A stretch of 64,000 nt of DNA, from assembly GCA_951828585.1 (NCBI GenBank), contig OX639991.1, positions 2,264,576 to 2,328,575 of the forward strand, given 5' to 3'. The translations under genes and the position numbers were made by a program. Below, piece after piece: positions 18,148 through 31,236 of the stretch. Within the stretch, counting starts at the first letter, position 1. Each line of letters begins with the position of its first letter. Below the pieces are notes generated by a model. That model did not search any database, was not told where the DNA came from, and worked only from the letters and a program-made list of their open reading frames with translations. This stretch comes from Longimicrobiales bacterium. Lineage in GTDB: Bacteria > Gemmatimonadota > Gemmatimonadetes > Longimicrobiales > Gaopeijiaceae.

Positions 18148-18255
18148 CCCCCCTTATTCACGAATGGCCGGGAGGCGAGGCGACGTGAGGCGGCAAGTGC
18201 TTTAGATTCAGAGTGTTAGAAGGATCGCGAGCACCTGCCAGCCATCACGTCGGGG

Positions 18256-19686
18256 GTGAAGATAATGGATGCGCCGTTCAGCTTCAACAGGTCGATCAGG
18301 ATTGGGTCCGGCCGGGACCGGATCACGGGGGATTCGGGGGCTCTGACGGGGCGCGAGCTGCTGCGGCGCAGCAGGGTGGCGCGGTTTCTGGCGGAGGGGC
18401 TGCCGGACAAGCGGGACGGGCGCCGGATCCGGCATTCTCAGAGGCGGCTGGCGCGGACGCTTCTGCTGCTGGCGGGGCAGGGCCGCCGGGACCATGGCGA
18501 CGCGACGGAGCTGCGCGACGATCCGGCGCTGCGGCTGGCCACCGGCGACCGGGCGGGCACGGCTCCGCTGGGCGAGGGCGGGTGCCTGCCCTCGCAGCCG
18601 ACGCTGTCGCGGCGGGTGGCGGCGTGGTCGGCGAAGGAGGGCGTCGAGGTGCTGCGCGAGGGGTTGCAGCGGCTGGCGGGGTGGCGGCTGAAGGCGATGG
18701 GCGGCCGGCGGCGTCCGAAGACGCTGGTGATCGACATCGACAGCCTGCCGGTCGAGGTCCATGGGGAACAGCCGGGCAGCGCGTGGAACGGCTACTATCA
18801 CCGGCGCGTGTATCATCCGATCGTGGCGGCGGCGGGGGAGACGGGCGACATCCTGGATCTGCGGCTGCGCGAGGGGCAGGTGCACACGGCGGACGGCGGG
18901 CTGGAGTTCGTCCTCGAGGTGCTGGAGCGGGCGGAGCGGCATCTGTGCGGGAAGGCAGCGGTGCGCTTCGACGCGGGATATCCCGGCGAGCCGCTGATGG
19001 CGGCGCTGGAGGAGCGGGGCACGCACTACGTGGCCCGGGTGCGCAACAACGCCGTGCTGAAGCGCCTGGCGCTGCCGGCCATGGACGCCGTGGTCTGGGA
19101 TGCGCTGAACAACGGGGCGCCCGGCGGCGAGCCCCGCACCTGGGTTTGCGAGTCGTCCTACCGGGCCGGGTCGTGGTCCCGTTCCCGCCGGGTCGTGCAG
19201 GTCGTCGTCGAGCGGCCGGGCGAACTCATCCCGCGCTGCTTCTGGCTGCTGACCTCGATGCCGTCGGAGGAGATGTCCGGCGAGGACCTCCTGGCGCTGT
19301 ACCGCAAGCGCGGCAAGGCGGAGGGCCACCTGGGCGAGCTGATGAGCGTCGTCTCCCCGGCCCTGTCGTCCACGTCGCGCCGCAAGAGCCACTACCGGGG
19401 CAAGAAGATCGCGAAGCGCGAGAAGGGTGTGGACCCCTTCGCGTGCAACCAGGTGCGCCTGCTGCTCGCAGGCTTCGGCTACCAGATCATGCACGTCCAG
19501 CGCGCCGTGCTGGAGCGCATGACCGGAACCGGCTGGAGCCTGCGGCGTCTCGCGGACCGCGTGCTCCGCACCCCGGCGCGCTTCACCGTATCGGGCCGCC
19601 GGATTACGATGACCATCGGAGGCGCGTCGGCGCACTGGCGCATGCTCGCCCGCGGGCTCGCGACCCTGCACGGGCCCTCCGGATAG
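18256..19686 (+). CDS. IS1380 family transposase
   Basis: This 476-residue DDE transposase has the IS1380 layout: N-terminal helical region, catalytic Asp in LVIDIDSLPVEVHG, second Asp in VRFDAGYPGEPLM and the C-terminal Glu in LYRKRGKAEGHLGE, followed by an NQVRLLLAGFGY segment like IS4-superfamily enzymes. It moves its element by cut-and-paste. The reading frame is intact. The nested unit sits downstream of the stop codon, so the enzyme could still be made although its right end is now displaced by 2.76 kb. Confidence 0.88.
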   Translation: MKIMDAPFSFNRSIRIGSGRDRITGDSGALTGRELLRRSRVARFLAEGLPDKRDGRRIRHSQRRLARTLLLLAGQGRRDHGDATELRDDPALRLATGDRAGTAPLGEGGCLPSQPTLSRRVAAWSAKEGVEVLREGLQRLAGWRLKAMGGRRRPKTLVIDIDSLPVEVHGEQPGSAWNGYYHRRVYHPIVAAAGETGDILDLRLREGQVHTADGGLEFVLEVLERAERHLCGKAAVRFDAGYPGEPLMAALEERGTHYVARVRNNAVLKRLALPAMDAVVWDALNNGAPGGEPRTWVCESSYRAGSWSRSRRVVQVVVERPGELIPRCFWLLTSMPSEEMSGEDLLALYRKRGKAEGHLGELMSVVSPALSSTSRRKSHYRGKKIAKREKGVDPFACNQVRLLLAGFGYQIMHVQRAVLERMTGTGWSLRRLADRVLRTPARFTVSGRRITMTIGGASAHWRMLARGLATLHGPSG

Positions 19687-19848
19687 CGCGGGCGCCGCCA
19701 GGCGCCGAACCCTTTCCCGGCCCCGGCGGCCGCAAGGACGCCGAGGTGTCTCCAAGCGCCGGAAACCGGCTCGGTTCGGTCGAACAAACTAACCTTTTCG
19801 GACTCGAAACGCCCGTTTTTTGCCCCCGGAACCGCCCCCGACCCGCCA
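19687..19848 (+). other. Non-coding right part of IS1380 element, before nested insertion
   Basis: This 162-bp stretch follows the transposase stop and contains no gene. It continues after the nested unit at 22617-22678, which ends in the right terminal repeat of the IS1380 element. Confidence 0.6.
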
Positions 19849-19854
19849 TCGGGG
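19849..19854. repeat. Target-site duplication (left), mobile unit copy 2
   Basis: TCGGGG directly precedes the unit and is repeated exactly at 22611-22616. A perfect 6-bp duplication indicates DDE-type insertion of the whole unit. Confidence 0.82.
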
Positions 19855-20027
19855 AGTGTTTTCCAACCCGGACATGATCATGAACGAGCCGGGGGGGAGG
19901 GGCCGAGGTTGGGGGGTGTGATGGTGAGGGGTGGATGGAGGTTGGGATGGTGGGGTGGGGGAGGGGGCGGCGCAAGGGCCGCCAGCCCCGAGGCGAGCGG
20001 AGCGAGCCGAGGGGCGGGCGGGGCCGG

Positions 20028-21314
20028 TCATGCTGCGGGGTTCAGCGCCTTGGCGATGAGGTGGAAGAGCGCCTTGCGGGCCCGCTGGACCTCCTGGCCC
20101 GCCTTGAGGCTGTCCACGGCGTGCGCCGCGGCGTCAATCTGCTCGAAGGTGATGCCGGGCTTCAGAAAGCCGTCGGCCCCGGGCAGCGATCCGAGCTTTT
20201 CGTACGGGGTCATGACCAGCTCCTGGGGGTACTTCCTGCGGCGGTGCCCGTTCGCATCCTCGACCTCGACCGCGAAGAGGCAGGTGCGGTGATGGTTGAG
20301 AAAGGGCGAGAGATGGTCGCGCAGGAACGCGTCGGCATCCGGTGCCAGAGACTCCGGGATGTGGCTGCGCCCCAGCCACCGGCGTACGACGTTGCCGTTC
20401 TTGGACTCGACCAGCGCGTTGTCGTTCGAGCGCCGGGGCCGCGACTTCGTGAACTCTTCGACGTGCAGCTTGTTCAGCATCTCCGCGACCCGGTGGTTGA
20501 TGTACTCCGACCCGTTGTCGGAATGGAAGGCCAGGACGCGGAAGGGGAACGCGCCGACGAGCACCTCGAGCACGGGGACCATGAACTGCTCGGTGATCCG
20601 CCGAACCGACGCAAGTTGTTGGTACTGCGTCACTTCGTCGACCATGTTGATCACGTAGGCCCCCTTCTCGCCGTCGCGGTCGCCGCTGTGCACGGTGTCG
20701 ACCCGCACGAAGCCCGGGCGGCCCTCCGGCCGGGGCCTGCGCCGCTGCCCGATCGGCGACGACGAGCCCCGCGTCGCGCGGTACGTGGTCCGGGCACGCC
20801 GGTACGCCCGGCGGGCACGCAGGTTGTAGATGTGGCCGTTCGAAATCCCCGCCAGGCGCTCGAAGCGCTTGTCGCCGAAGACATGGTACATGCGCCACAG
20901 GATCCTCTTCGTCGCCGGTCCCGAGAGCTGGCCGAAGGCCTCGTCCACCTCCGCCAGCAGTATCGCGTCAGCGGTCGTGTAGACCGTGGCGAAGGGACGC
21001 GAAGGAGGGCGCAGCCGGTGGTCGCGGATGCGGCCCGTGCGGCGCTGCTGCCTGATCAGCCGCGTCAGCTGGGCGTCCGAGTAGCCGGTGACCTTGGCGG
21101 CGTACTTCCTGACCAGGCCCTTCCCGGCCCTCGACAGGCCGAAGTGGTAGCGGAACCGGACCAGCGTCCGCTCAATGAACGCGTACGCCGCCTCACGGTC
21201 GTGGGGGGCGATGTCCGCCCCCTCGCTCCCGCCGAGGAAGGCGCGGATGTCGTCGACGGTGCGAATCCGTTCGGTGCTGAGTGTCACGATCATGCTCCCA
21301 TGATCTGCTCGCAC
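20028..21314 (-). CDS. DDE/rve integrase-type transposase (copy 2)
   Basis: This protein has the same 428 residues as the gene at 6472-7758, with the same Asp-Asp-Glu residues in VDTVHSGD, FHSDNGSEY and LVESKNG. One silent base differs (21186, C instead of T). The reading frame is intact, so the unit may be active. It is transcribed against the IS1380 transposase and divergently from the IS110 gene. Confidence 0.86.
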   Translation of the reverse strand: MRADHGSMIVTLSTERIRTVDDIRAFLGGSEGADIAPHDREAAYAFIERTLVRFRYHFGLSRAGKGLVRKYAAKVTGYSDAQLTRLIRQQRRTGRIRDHRLRPPSRPFATVYTTADAILLAEVDEAFGQLSGPATKRILWRMYHVFGDKRFERLAGISNGHIYNLRARRAYRRARTTYRATRGSSSPIGQRRRPRPEGRPGFVRVDTVHSGDRDGEKGAYVINMVDEVTQYQQLASVRRITEQFMVPVLEVLVGAFPFRVLAFHSDNGSEYINHRVAEMLNKLHVEEFTKSRPRRSNDNALVESKNGNVVRRWLGRSHIPESLAPDADAFLRDHLSPFLNHHRTCLFAVEVEDANGHRRRKYPQELVMTPYEKLGSLPGADGFLKPGITFEQIDAAAHAVDSLKAGQEVQRARKALFHLIAKALNPAA

Positions 21315-22477
<1,163 letters not shown>

Positions 22478-22610
22478 TGGCTACGCGGCATCTCTGCTCC
22501 AGACCCGCTCGCTCTGGAGCCGCGACTCGCCCACTGGGCTTGCGACATGGATACTCACTTCCCGTTGGAAACCGGCTCCCCGCTCATGATCATTTCTCAT
22601 TGGACAACGC
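22478..22610 (+). other. Structured 3' region after IS110 gene, variable between copies (copy 2)
   Basis: Hairpin arms GCTCCAG (22496-22502) and CTGGAGC (22514-22520) are conserved with copy 1 while the loop base next to the arm differs. A second hairpin, GCCC-ACT-GGGC (22529-22539), replaces the weaker one of copy 1. All differences from copy 1 lie in 22495-22536. Confidence 0.45.
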
Positions 22611-22616
22611 TCGGGG
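22611..22616. repeat. Target-site duplication (right), mobile unit copy 2
   Basis: TCGGGG is a perfect repeat of 19849-19854. Confidence 0.82.
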
Positions 22617-22683
22617 TTGTGAGAGGCCTCTCAGCCCCCTACCTTGCCCTCGACTCGCGAATTCATGAATAAGGCAGGATGAG

Positions 22684-22837
22684 GTTGACCGGGACTTCTG
22701 GAGACTCCGAGCATAGCGTTACGATTCCGCGCCATCGACAGTTGCGTGTCGGGACGCTGAACGCTGTCCTCAGTGTGGTCGCCGAGCAACAGGACGTCAG
22801 TAAGAATGATGTAAGACGTACCTTGTTCGGTCGCTGA
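22684..22837 (+). pseudogene. hicA: hicA toxin gene, 3' part
   Basis: The frame continues from 18147 with RLTGTSGDSEHSVTIPRHRQ, then LRVGTLNAVLSVVAEQQDVS and a basic end, stopping at TGA 22835-22837. HTIP/VTIP-x-H-x-x-L-x-x-GTL is the typical HicA C-terminal half. The complete gene would encode 83 residues. The duplicated ATGAG at 22679-22683 lies just before this part. Precise excision of the IS1380 element would restore it. Confidence 0.9.
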
Positions 22838-23023
22838 CCCCGCCTGTTTGCGATTGCTGTGGACCTCGCTTTCGTCCGCTCCCGCCCGCATGGCGGCATC
22901 GCCGTAGTGGGCGGCGAGCCTCGTCGCGGCCACCATCGCTTTCTCCCGGTCGCCCAGGGGTCCATTCATTGGATCGGTCTTCTTTTCGGTGAGGGCATCA
23001 CTTCCAACACAGGGTCAAAGATC
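22838..23023. other. Intergenic region after hicA
   Basis: This 186-bp stretch has no gene that I recognise. A minus-strand open frame ending inside hicA gives a helix-like peptide (REKAMVAATRLAAHYGDAA), which could be a decayed fragment, but nothing supports expression. The promoter for the P1 peptidase should lie here. Confidence 0.3.
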
Positions 23024-24262
23024 ATGAAAATGCCACAATGCAGGATTTTCGGACGCGGGTCAGCGAAATGCAACCGCGCACTCGCCGCAATGGCGCTGAT
23101 CGCCTGCAACGCCCTCCCCGCCTCCGCCCAGAAGCTGCGCGCCCGCGACCTCGGCGTCCCCTTCGAGGGCACGCCGGGACGCCTCAACGCGATCACCGAC
23201 GTGGACGGTGTAGAAGTCGGTCACGTGACGATCGTGCGCGGCAGCGGCGAACTCGTGATCGGCGAAGGACCGGTGCGGACGGGGGTGACGGCCGTGTGGC
23301 CACGCGGCCGCGACGAGTCCGACCCGGTCTACGCGGCCTGGTTCACGCTCAACGGCAACGGCGAGATGACCGGCACGACCTGGGTGCGCGATTCGGGGAT
23401 CATGGAAGGTCCGGTCATGATTACCAACACGCTCAGTGTGGGGATCGTGCACCATGCGGTGATCAGGTGGGGGGTGGCGCGGGACTTGGAGCGGCGCCGG
23501 GGTGGGTGGCTCGCCGCGCTGCCCGTGGTCGCCGAGACGTGGGACGGGACGCTGAACGACATTCGCGGTCAGCACGTGACCGAGGAGGATGCGATCGTGG
23601 CCATGGAGGGGGCGCGTGGGGGAGCGGTGGCGGAAGGGAATGTGGGTGGGGGGACGGGGATGATCTGCCACCGATTCAAGGGGGGAATCGGGACGTCGTC
23701 GCGGGTGGTGGAGGTTGGGGGGGACGACTACGTGGTGGGGGTCCTCGTGCAGTGCAACTATGGGAGCCGGGAGCTGTTGCGGGTGGCCGGGGTGCCGGTG
23801 GGGCGTGAGATCGGGGATCTGATGCCGTCGCGAGAGGGGGGCGGGGGGGCGGAGGGTGTGGGCCAGGGGGCGGAGGGCCGCGAGGGGTCGATCATTGTGG
23901 TGGTGGCAACCGACGCGCCGGTGATGCCGCACCAGCTGGAACGGATGGCGCGCCGGGTCTCGATGGGGCTGGCGCGCAACGGCAGCGTCGCGGCGAACAG
24001 TTCGGGCGACATTTTCGTGGCGTTTTCGACTGCGAACCAGAGGGCGGCGTCCGAGCCGGGGACGTCCACCAACGCACGGGTGATGGCCAACGGGCTGATG
24101 ACCCCCTTGTTCGCGGCCACGGTCGAGGCCACCGAGGAAGCGGTCGTCAATGCGCTGGTTGCGGCCGAGACCATGACCGGCGCAAACGGTTGGACGGTGT
24201 ATGCGTTGCCGCATGATCGGCTGCGCGAGGTGTTGGGGAGGTACGGTCGGTTGGAAGGGTGA
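23024..24262 (+). CDS. P1 family peptidase (DmpA-like aminopeptidase), exported
   Basis: This 412-residue protein has a signal peptide ending near ALPASAQ. The body matches DmpA/BapA N-terminal nucleophile hydrolases: LGVPFEGTPGRLNAITDVDG, EVGHVTIV, a TGVTAVWPRG segment and NVGGGTGM. The expected self-cleavage and nucleophile region is RNGSVAANSSGDIFVAFSTA, where the Ser-Gly-Asp is typical. The enzyme releases N-terminal D- or L-amino acids or beta-peptides. A Gly/Glu-rich insertion near 23830-23880 is probably a loop. The ATG at 23024 begins the signal peptide, so longer upstream starts are unlikely. Confidence 0.88.
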   Translation: MKMPQCRIFGRGSAKCNRALAAMALIACNALPASAQKLRARDLGVPFEGTPGRLNAITDVDGVEVGHVTIVRGSGELVIGEGPVRTGVTAVWPRGRDESDPVYAAWFTLNGNGEMTGTTWVRDSGIMEGPVMITNTLSVGIVHHAVIRWGVARDLERRRGGWLAALPVVAETWDGTLNDIRGQHVTEEDAIVAMEGARGGAVAEGNVGGGTGMICHRFKGGIGTSSRVVEVGGDDYVVGVLVQCNYGSRELLRVAGVPVGREIGDLMPSREGGGGAEGVGQGAEGREGSIIVVVATDAPVMPHQLERMARRVSMGLARNGSVAANSSGDIFVAFSTANQRAASEPGTSTNARVMANGLMTPLFAATVEATEEAVVNALVAAETMTGANGWTVYALPHDRLREVLGRYGRLEG

Positions 24263-25326
24263 CAGTCCCATCTCACCATGTCGACGCCCCGAATCCGGCG
24301 CGAGTGTTTTGCAAGGGACGGCCGTCCCTCGGAGCCCGACGCGGAAATCCGGGAACCTTGGCCGTCCTCTGGCACCCCACCCACGCCGGAGACCACTGTT
24401 GTCCCGAAGACACGACCAGTCCTTCAAGCTCCTCTTTTCCCTGCCGCTCGCGGTTTAACAAACCATCCGCCGCTTCATCAACAGCGACCTCGCCGACGAC
24501 CTCGACTTCGAAAGGATGGAGAACCTGGCCACCGAGCGGACCACGCCCGGACTGATCCGATCCCACGCGGACCTTCTCTGGAAGATCCACTACCGAGGAA
24601 GCGCCCGGTATCTCATCCTGCTCCTTGAGTTCCAGTCGGAGACATACAGGTACATGCCCGTGCGGATCCTGTACTACGTGGCCATCGCGTACCACAGCCT
24701 GATCGCGGCGAGGGCCCGCCGGCGGAAAACGGTTCCCGGAGGGTTGCTGCCGCCCAGCCTGACGGTGACGATCTACAACGGTCGCGAACGCTGGACAGCC
24801 CCCGACGAGGTGCTCGATCTGATCGAGCCGACACTTGGCTGGCTGGCCAGTCGGCAGCCGAGCCTGCGCCACGAGATCCTTGACCTGCGGGCGCTGGATC
24901 CCCAAGGTCCTACAGAGGGAAGCGTCGTATCGTGGTTGGCGAGCATGGAGCGGGACTCGTCCGCGGCGAACATCACGCGGGTGGTCCGGGAGGTGCTCGC
25001 CGAGTACCCGGGGCCGGAGCACGCGAGGCTTCGCGAGGCGTTCAGGGAGTGGATTCTTGGCGCGGCGGAAACGTGGGGCATCGAGGAAGAGGTTTTGGAG
25101 CGAGTCAGGTCACTCAAGGAGGCGGGAATGATCTACGCGGGCGTGGAGGAACTGAAGGAGCGGGCTCACCGGGAGGGGCTGGGGCAGGGGCGTGCGGAGG
25201 GGCGTGCTTTGGTGTGCCGTCAAGCAAGACTGAAATTCGGGGTCGAGACGGCCGAGCGGCTCTCCGGGCTGCTCAAGGAGCTCTCCGACCCGAAGCAGAT
25301 TGCCCGAATCGGCGACCGTCCCCCCC

Positions 25327-28494
<3,168 letters not shown>

Positions 28495-28623
28495 GGTGAG
28501 TCTCCTGAGGGGAAGGGGCGGTTCGGGTTGTCGGGACCGGCGGCGACCGGCATCATGCGTGGGCATGGGCGATACAATAGGCGTTTCGGCGTCCACACAC
28601 ACCACCGAATCGGAGAACGAAGG
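28495..28623. promoter_or_regulatory. Divergent promoter region
   Basis: This 129-bp spacer lies between the BNR-protein gene (minus) and the Tat-exported epimerase-like gene (plus). GATACAATA at about 28571-28579 could contribute a -10 element for the plus-strand gene. No operator is evident. Confidence 0.3.
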
Positions 28624-29763
28624 ATGACGACACGGCGTGAGTTCATCGGCAGGGCGGGCACGGTCGCGGGCGCCGCGGCCCTCGGGGTGGCCGGATATCC
28701 GGGTGGGGCGGGGGCGGGCTGGCACGACCTCGCGGAACCGGGCGCGCGGGGACCAAGCCTGAACCAGCAAGGCCTCCGCATCCTCATCCTCGGCGGCACG
28801 GGCTTCATCGGCCCCCACGTCGTCCGACACGCCCTGGCGCGCGGCCACGAAATCACCCTCTTCAACCGAGGCCGCACCAACACCCACCTCTTCCCCGAGG
28901 TGGAGAAGCTCGTCGGCGACCGCAACGACGACGTGGCCGCGCTGGAGGGCCGCCGCTGGGACGCGGTCATCGACAACTCGGGCTACACCCCGGACCAGGT
29001 CCGCCTCTCGGTGGACGTGCTGAAGGACGCGACCGATCAGTACCTCTTCACCTCGAAGCGCGCGGTCTACACCGACTACACCGCGCCCGTCATGAATGAG
29101 GATGCGCCGGTCGGCCCGAAGGACATTCCCGAGAGCGAATGGGGGGGCTACGGCCCGAACAAGGTGCTGGCCGAGCGGGTGGTGGAAGGGGGGTTCGGGA
29201 CGCGCACCCTCATCGTGCGTCCCCCGGTGATCGTGGGACCGGGAGACCGAAGCGACCGCTTCACCTACTGGCCCGACCGGATCGATGCCGGTGGCGAGGT
29301 GCTGGTGCAGGGGGATCCGACGGATCCGGTCCAGTTCATCGACGTGCGCGATCTAGCGGAGTTCTATGTACACCTGCTGGAGGAGCAGACCGCGGGCGTG
29401 TTCAACAGCGTGGGACCGGGTGCGCCGCTGTCGTCGGCTGAGCTTGTGTATGGAATCCGCGCCATCACCGCGACGCCCGTATCGTTCACCTGGGTGGACT
29501 GGGACTTTCTGGCCGAGCGGGGACAGATGCCGCAGCAGCAGCTTGCGTTCTGGCAGCCGCCGCGAGGGCGGTATCTGAACTATGGGCGGATGGACAGCAG
29601 TCGTGGCATCGCGGCGGGGTTGGGGTTCCGGCCGCTGGCGGTGACGGCGAAGGACACGCTGGACTGGCATCGCAGCCGCGAAGTGGGCGGTGAGTACCGG
29701 CTGCGCACCGGGCTGGACCGGGCGACCGAGGCGGAGCTGCTGGCCGCGTGGAGGGCGAGATGA
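28624..29763 (+). CDS. Tat-exported NAD-dependent epimerase/dehydratase-like protein
   Basis: This 379-residue protein begins TTRREFIGRAGTVAGAAALG, a twin-arginine signal, so it is probably exported folded with its cofactor. The Rossmann motif ILGGTGFIGPHVVRHAL follows, and an NRGRTN loop after the second strand may contact NADP phosphate. The extended-SDR region around SKRAVYTDY lacks a clear YxxxK. GGYGPNKVLAE could supply the Tyr-x-x-x-Lys (YGPNK). Related proteins include isoflavone-reductase-like and chloroplast RNA-binding SDRs. Substrate unknown. GAAGG precedes the ATG. Confidence 0.83.
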   Translation: MTTRREFIGRAGTVAGAAALGVAGYPGGAGAGWHDLAEPGARGPSLNQQGLRILILGGTGFIGPHVVRHALARGHEITLFNRGRTNTHLFPEVEKLVGDRNDDVAALEGRRWDAVIDNSGYTPDQVRLSVDVLKDATDQYLFTSKRAVYTDYTAPVMNEDAPVGPKDIPESEWGGYGPNKVLAERVVEGGFGTRTLIVRPPVIVGPGDRSDRFTYWPDRIDAGGEVLVQGDPTDPVQFIDVRDLAEFYVHLLEEQTAGVFNSVGPGAPLSSAELVYGIRAITATPVSFTWVDWDFLAERGQMPQQQLAFWQPPRGRYLNYGRMDSSRGIAAGLGFRPLAVTAKDTLDWHRSREVGGEYRLRTGLDRATEAELLAAWRAR

Positions 29764-29830
29764 TATATGAAACTATATGAATGAAACAGTCAGATGGATA
29801 TATGATTGTATATCGCTAATCGTGCCTTTC
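29764..29830 (+). promoter_or_regulatory. AT-rich repeat region before propeller array
   Basis: This is a local AT-rich island with three near-repeats of TATATGA (29764, 29774 and 29794) between the epimerase-like gene and the first propeller gene. It may be a promoter or binding-site array. It overlaps the most upstream possible start of the next gene (ATG 29777), which makes that start doubtful. Confidence 0.35.
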
Positions 29831-31117
29831 CGGGCGCGGGGGCCAGGGAGGTGGGGTTGTGGGCCGCGCCGCCGCCGTGGGGGGAGATGCAGGACTCCGG
29901 TCACGAAATCGGCGCGGAAGGCCGGCTTCGTCCTCGTCATTCTCGCCTCCACCCTGCCAACCGCCTGCAGTCCGGACACCCACTCTGCCCCTGGCGATCC
30001 GTCCCCCGACGGTGTCACCACCACGATCGATACCGTCGACGGTGTCGTCCACGTCGCCAACACCGGCGACCCTCCCCAGTGGCAACTCACCCGGATCGCC
30101 TCGATCGGCCCGAAGTCCCTCACTGACGACGGCTCGCTCGACGAGTTCGGCCGCGTGTACGACCTCGCCCTCGGGCCCGACCAATCCGTGTACGTGGCGG
30201 ACGGGTTGAACAACGAAATCCGCGTCTTCGGCCTGGACGGGTCCCACCGGTTCACCTTCGGACGGAGCGGGGAAGGTCCGGGCGAATTCGCTCGCGCGTA
30301 TTCGGTGGTGTGGCTGGGTGATCGACTGCTGGCCCTGGACACCGAACAGGGTCGTATCAGCGAGTTCACGGCCGAGGGCGAGTACCTCGGCCAACGGCGG
30401 ATCCGGGGTGGGATGAGTGGCGGCGAGGGATGGGTTCGCTTCTGGCGAGTAGATACCGACGAGGCCTACTACCTCACGCGGGCCCTCGCGCCGGCGCCCG
30501 GCAGGTGGTCCGAGTTCGTCGGAGTGGACAGCCGGGGCGAAACGGGAGATACCCTTTTGCAGCTGGCGGGGCCGAGCGCGGCCACGATCACGTGCGAGCC
30601 CAGCAGCGACCGCAGCAGCTTCTTCGGGATCCCCTTCGGCGCGAAACTCGTGCAGCGTCCCGGCCCCGGCGGCGTGATGTACTCGGCCCTGACCGACGCC
30701 TACCGCATCGCGCTCACGTCGACGACCGACGATACCGTTCGCGTGATCGAACGCTCGCTCCCCGCCGAGCCCATCTCCGACGAGGAATGGGACGACGGCA
30801 ACGCCAGGTACCGGGCCCTCCGCGACACTTTTCCGCTCATGCGGTGTGATCCCGCACGTCCCCCACGTCCCGGCGCCAAGCCCTTCATCGAGGAGATCGA
30901 CATTGCCTCTGACGGCACGCTGTGGGTCGAAGTCATCCGCGAGGGCGGGAACCGATGGGAGGTGTTCGACTCCGACGGCCGGCTGCTGGCCAACCTCCCG
31001 GCTCCGCCACGAGGCCATCTGCCCCCCGCGATCGGCACGGATCATGTGCTGACCGTGCGCAGGGGGGACTTCGATCTGGAGCATGTGGACGTATGGCGGA
31101 TCGACCGGGGCTCGTGA
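29777..31117 (+). CDS. Six-bladed beta-propeller lipoprotein (subfamily A), paralogue 1
   Basis: The mature part starts after a lipobox (LPTAC) and has a Thr-rich linker, then TIDTVDGVVHVANTGDPPQW, a motif shared with the copies at 31237, 38114 and 39469. NHL-like blades follow (DLALGPDQSVYVADGLNNEI, RVFGLDG, FGRSGEGPGEFARAYSVVW). The family (PF17170-like, six-bladed beta-propeller) is expanded in Bacteroidota and Gemmatimonadota; its ligand is unknown. The true start is unclear: the frame is open from ATG 29777, but 40 residues of basic, low-complexity sequence precede the hydrophobic segment and no good ribosome-binding site is visible. Confidence 0.8.
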   Translation: MNETVRWIYDCISLIVPFRARGPGRWGCGPRRRRGGRCRTPVTKSARKAGFVLVILASTLPTACSPDTHSAPGDPSPDGVTTTIDTVDGVVHVANTGDPPQWQLTRIASIGPKSLTDDGSLDEFGRVYDLALGPDQSVYVADGLNNEIRVFGLDGSHRFTFGRSGEGPGEFARAYSVVWLGDRLLALDTEQGRISEFTAEGEYLGQRRIRGGMSGGEGWVRFWRVDTDEAYYLTRALAPAPGRWSEFVGVDSRGETGDTLLQLAGPSAATITCEPSSDRSSFFGIPFGAKLVQRPGPGGVMYSALTDAYRIALTSTTDDTVRVIERSLPAEPISDEEWDDGNARYRALRDTFPLMRCDPARPPRPGAKPFIEEIDIASDGTLWVEVIREGGNRWEVFDSDGRLLANLPAPPRGHLPPAIGTDHVLTVRRGDFDLEHVDVWRIDRGS

Positions 31118-31143
31118 GTGACAACCGGCGGGCCGTTTGAGTG

Positions 31144-31157
31144 TGTCCTTGAGTCAG
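31144..31157. promoter_or_regulatory. Palindromic motif upstream of propeller paralogue 2
   Basis: TCCTTGAGTCAGGA is a near-perfect palindrome 93 bp before the ATG at 31237. An almost identical palindrome (CCTTGAGTCAAGG, 39378-39390) lies 91 bp before paralogue 7. The rest of the two leaders is not obviously similar, so the motif may be a shared operator. Confidence 0.5.
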
Positions 31158-31236
31158 GACCCGAACGGACTCGGGGACCAACGCACACCGCCGACGCTCT
31201 CGGTCCAGCGCCGGCGCCTCCAGCGAAGGAGCAACC

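Noticed and set aside
22631-22969. Minus-strand open frame of 112 codons over the hicA 3' part
   Set aside because: The hicA frame on the plus strand is validated by its other half and the target duplication. The minus frame has no family match.
24300-24330. AGTGTTTT near 24302 as another end of the 2.76 kb unit
   Set aside because: Only eight bases match and the following sequence differs. No second end or duplication is nearby.
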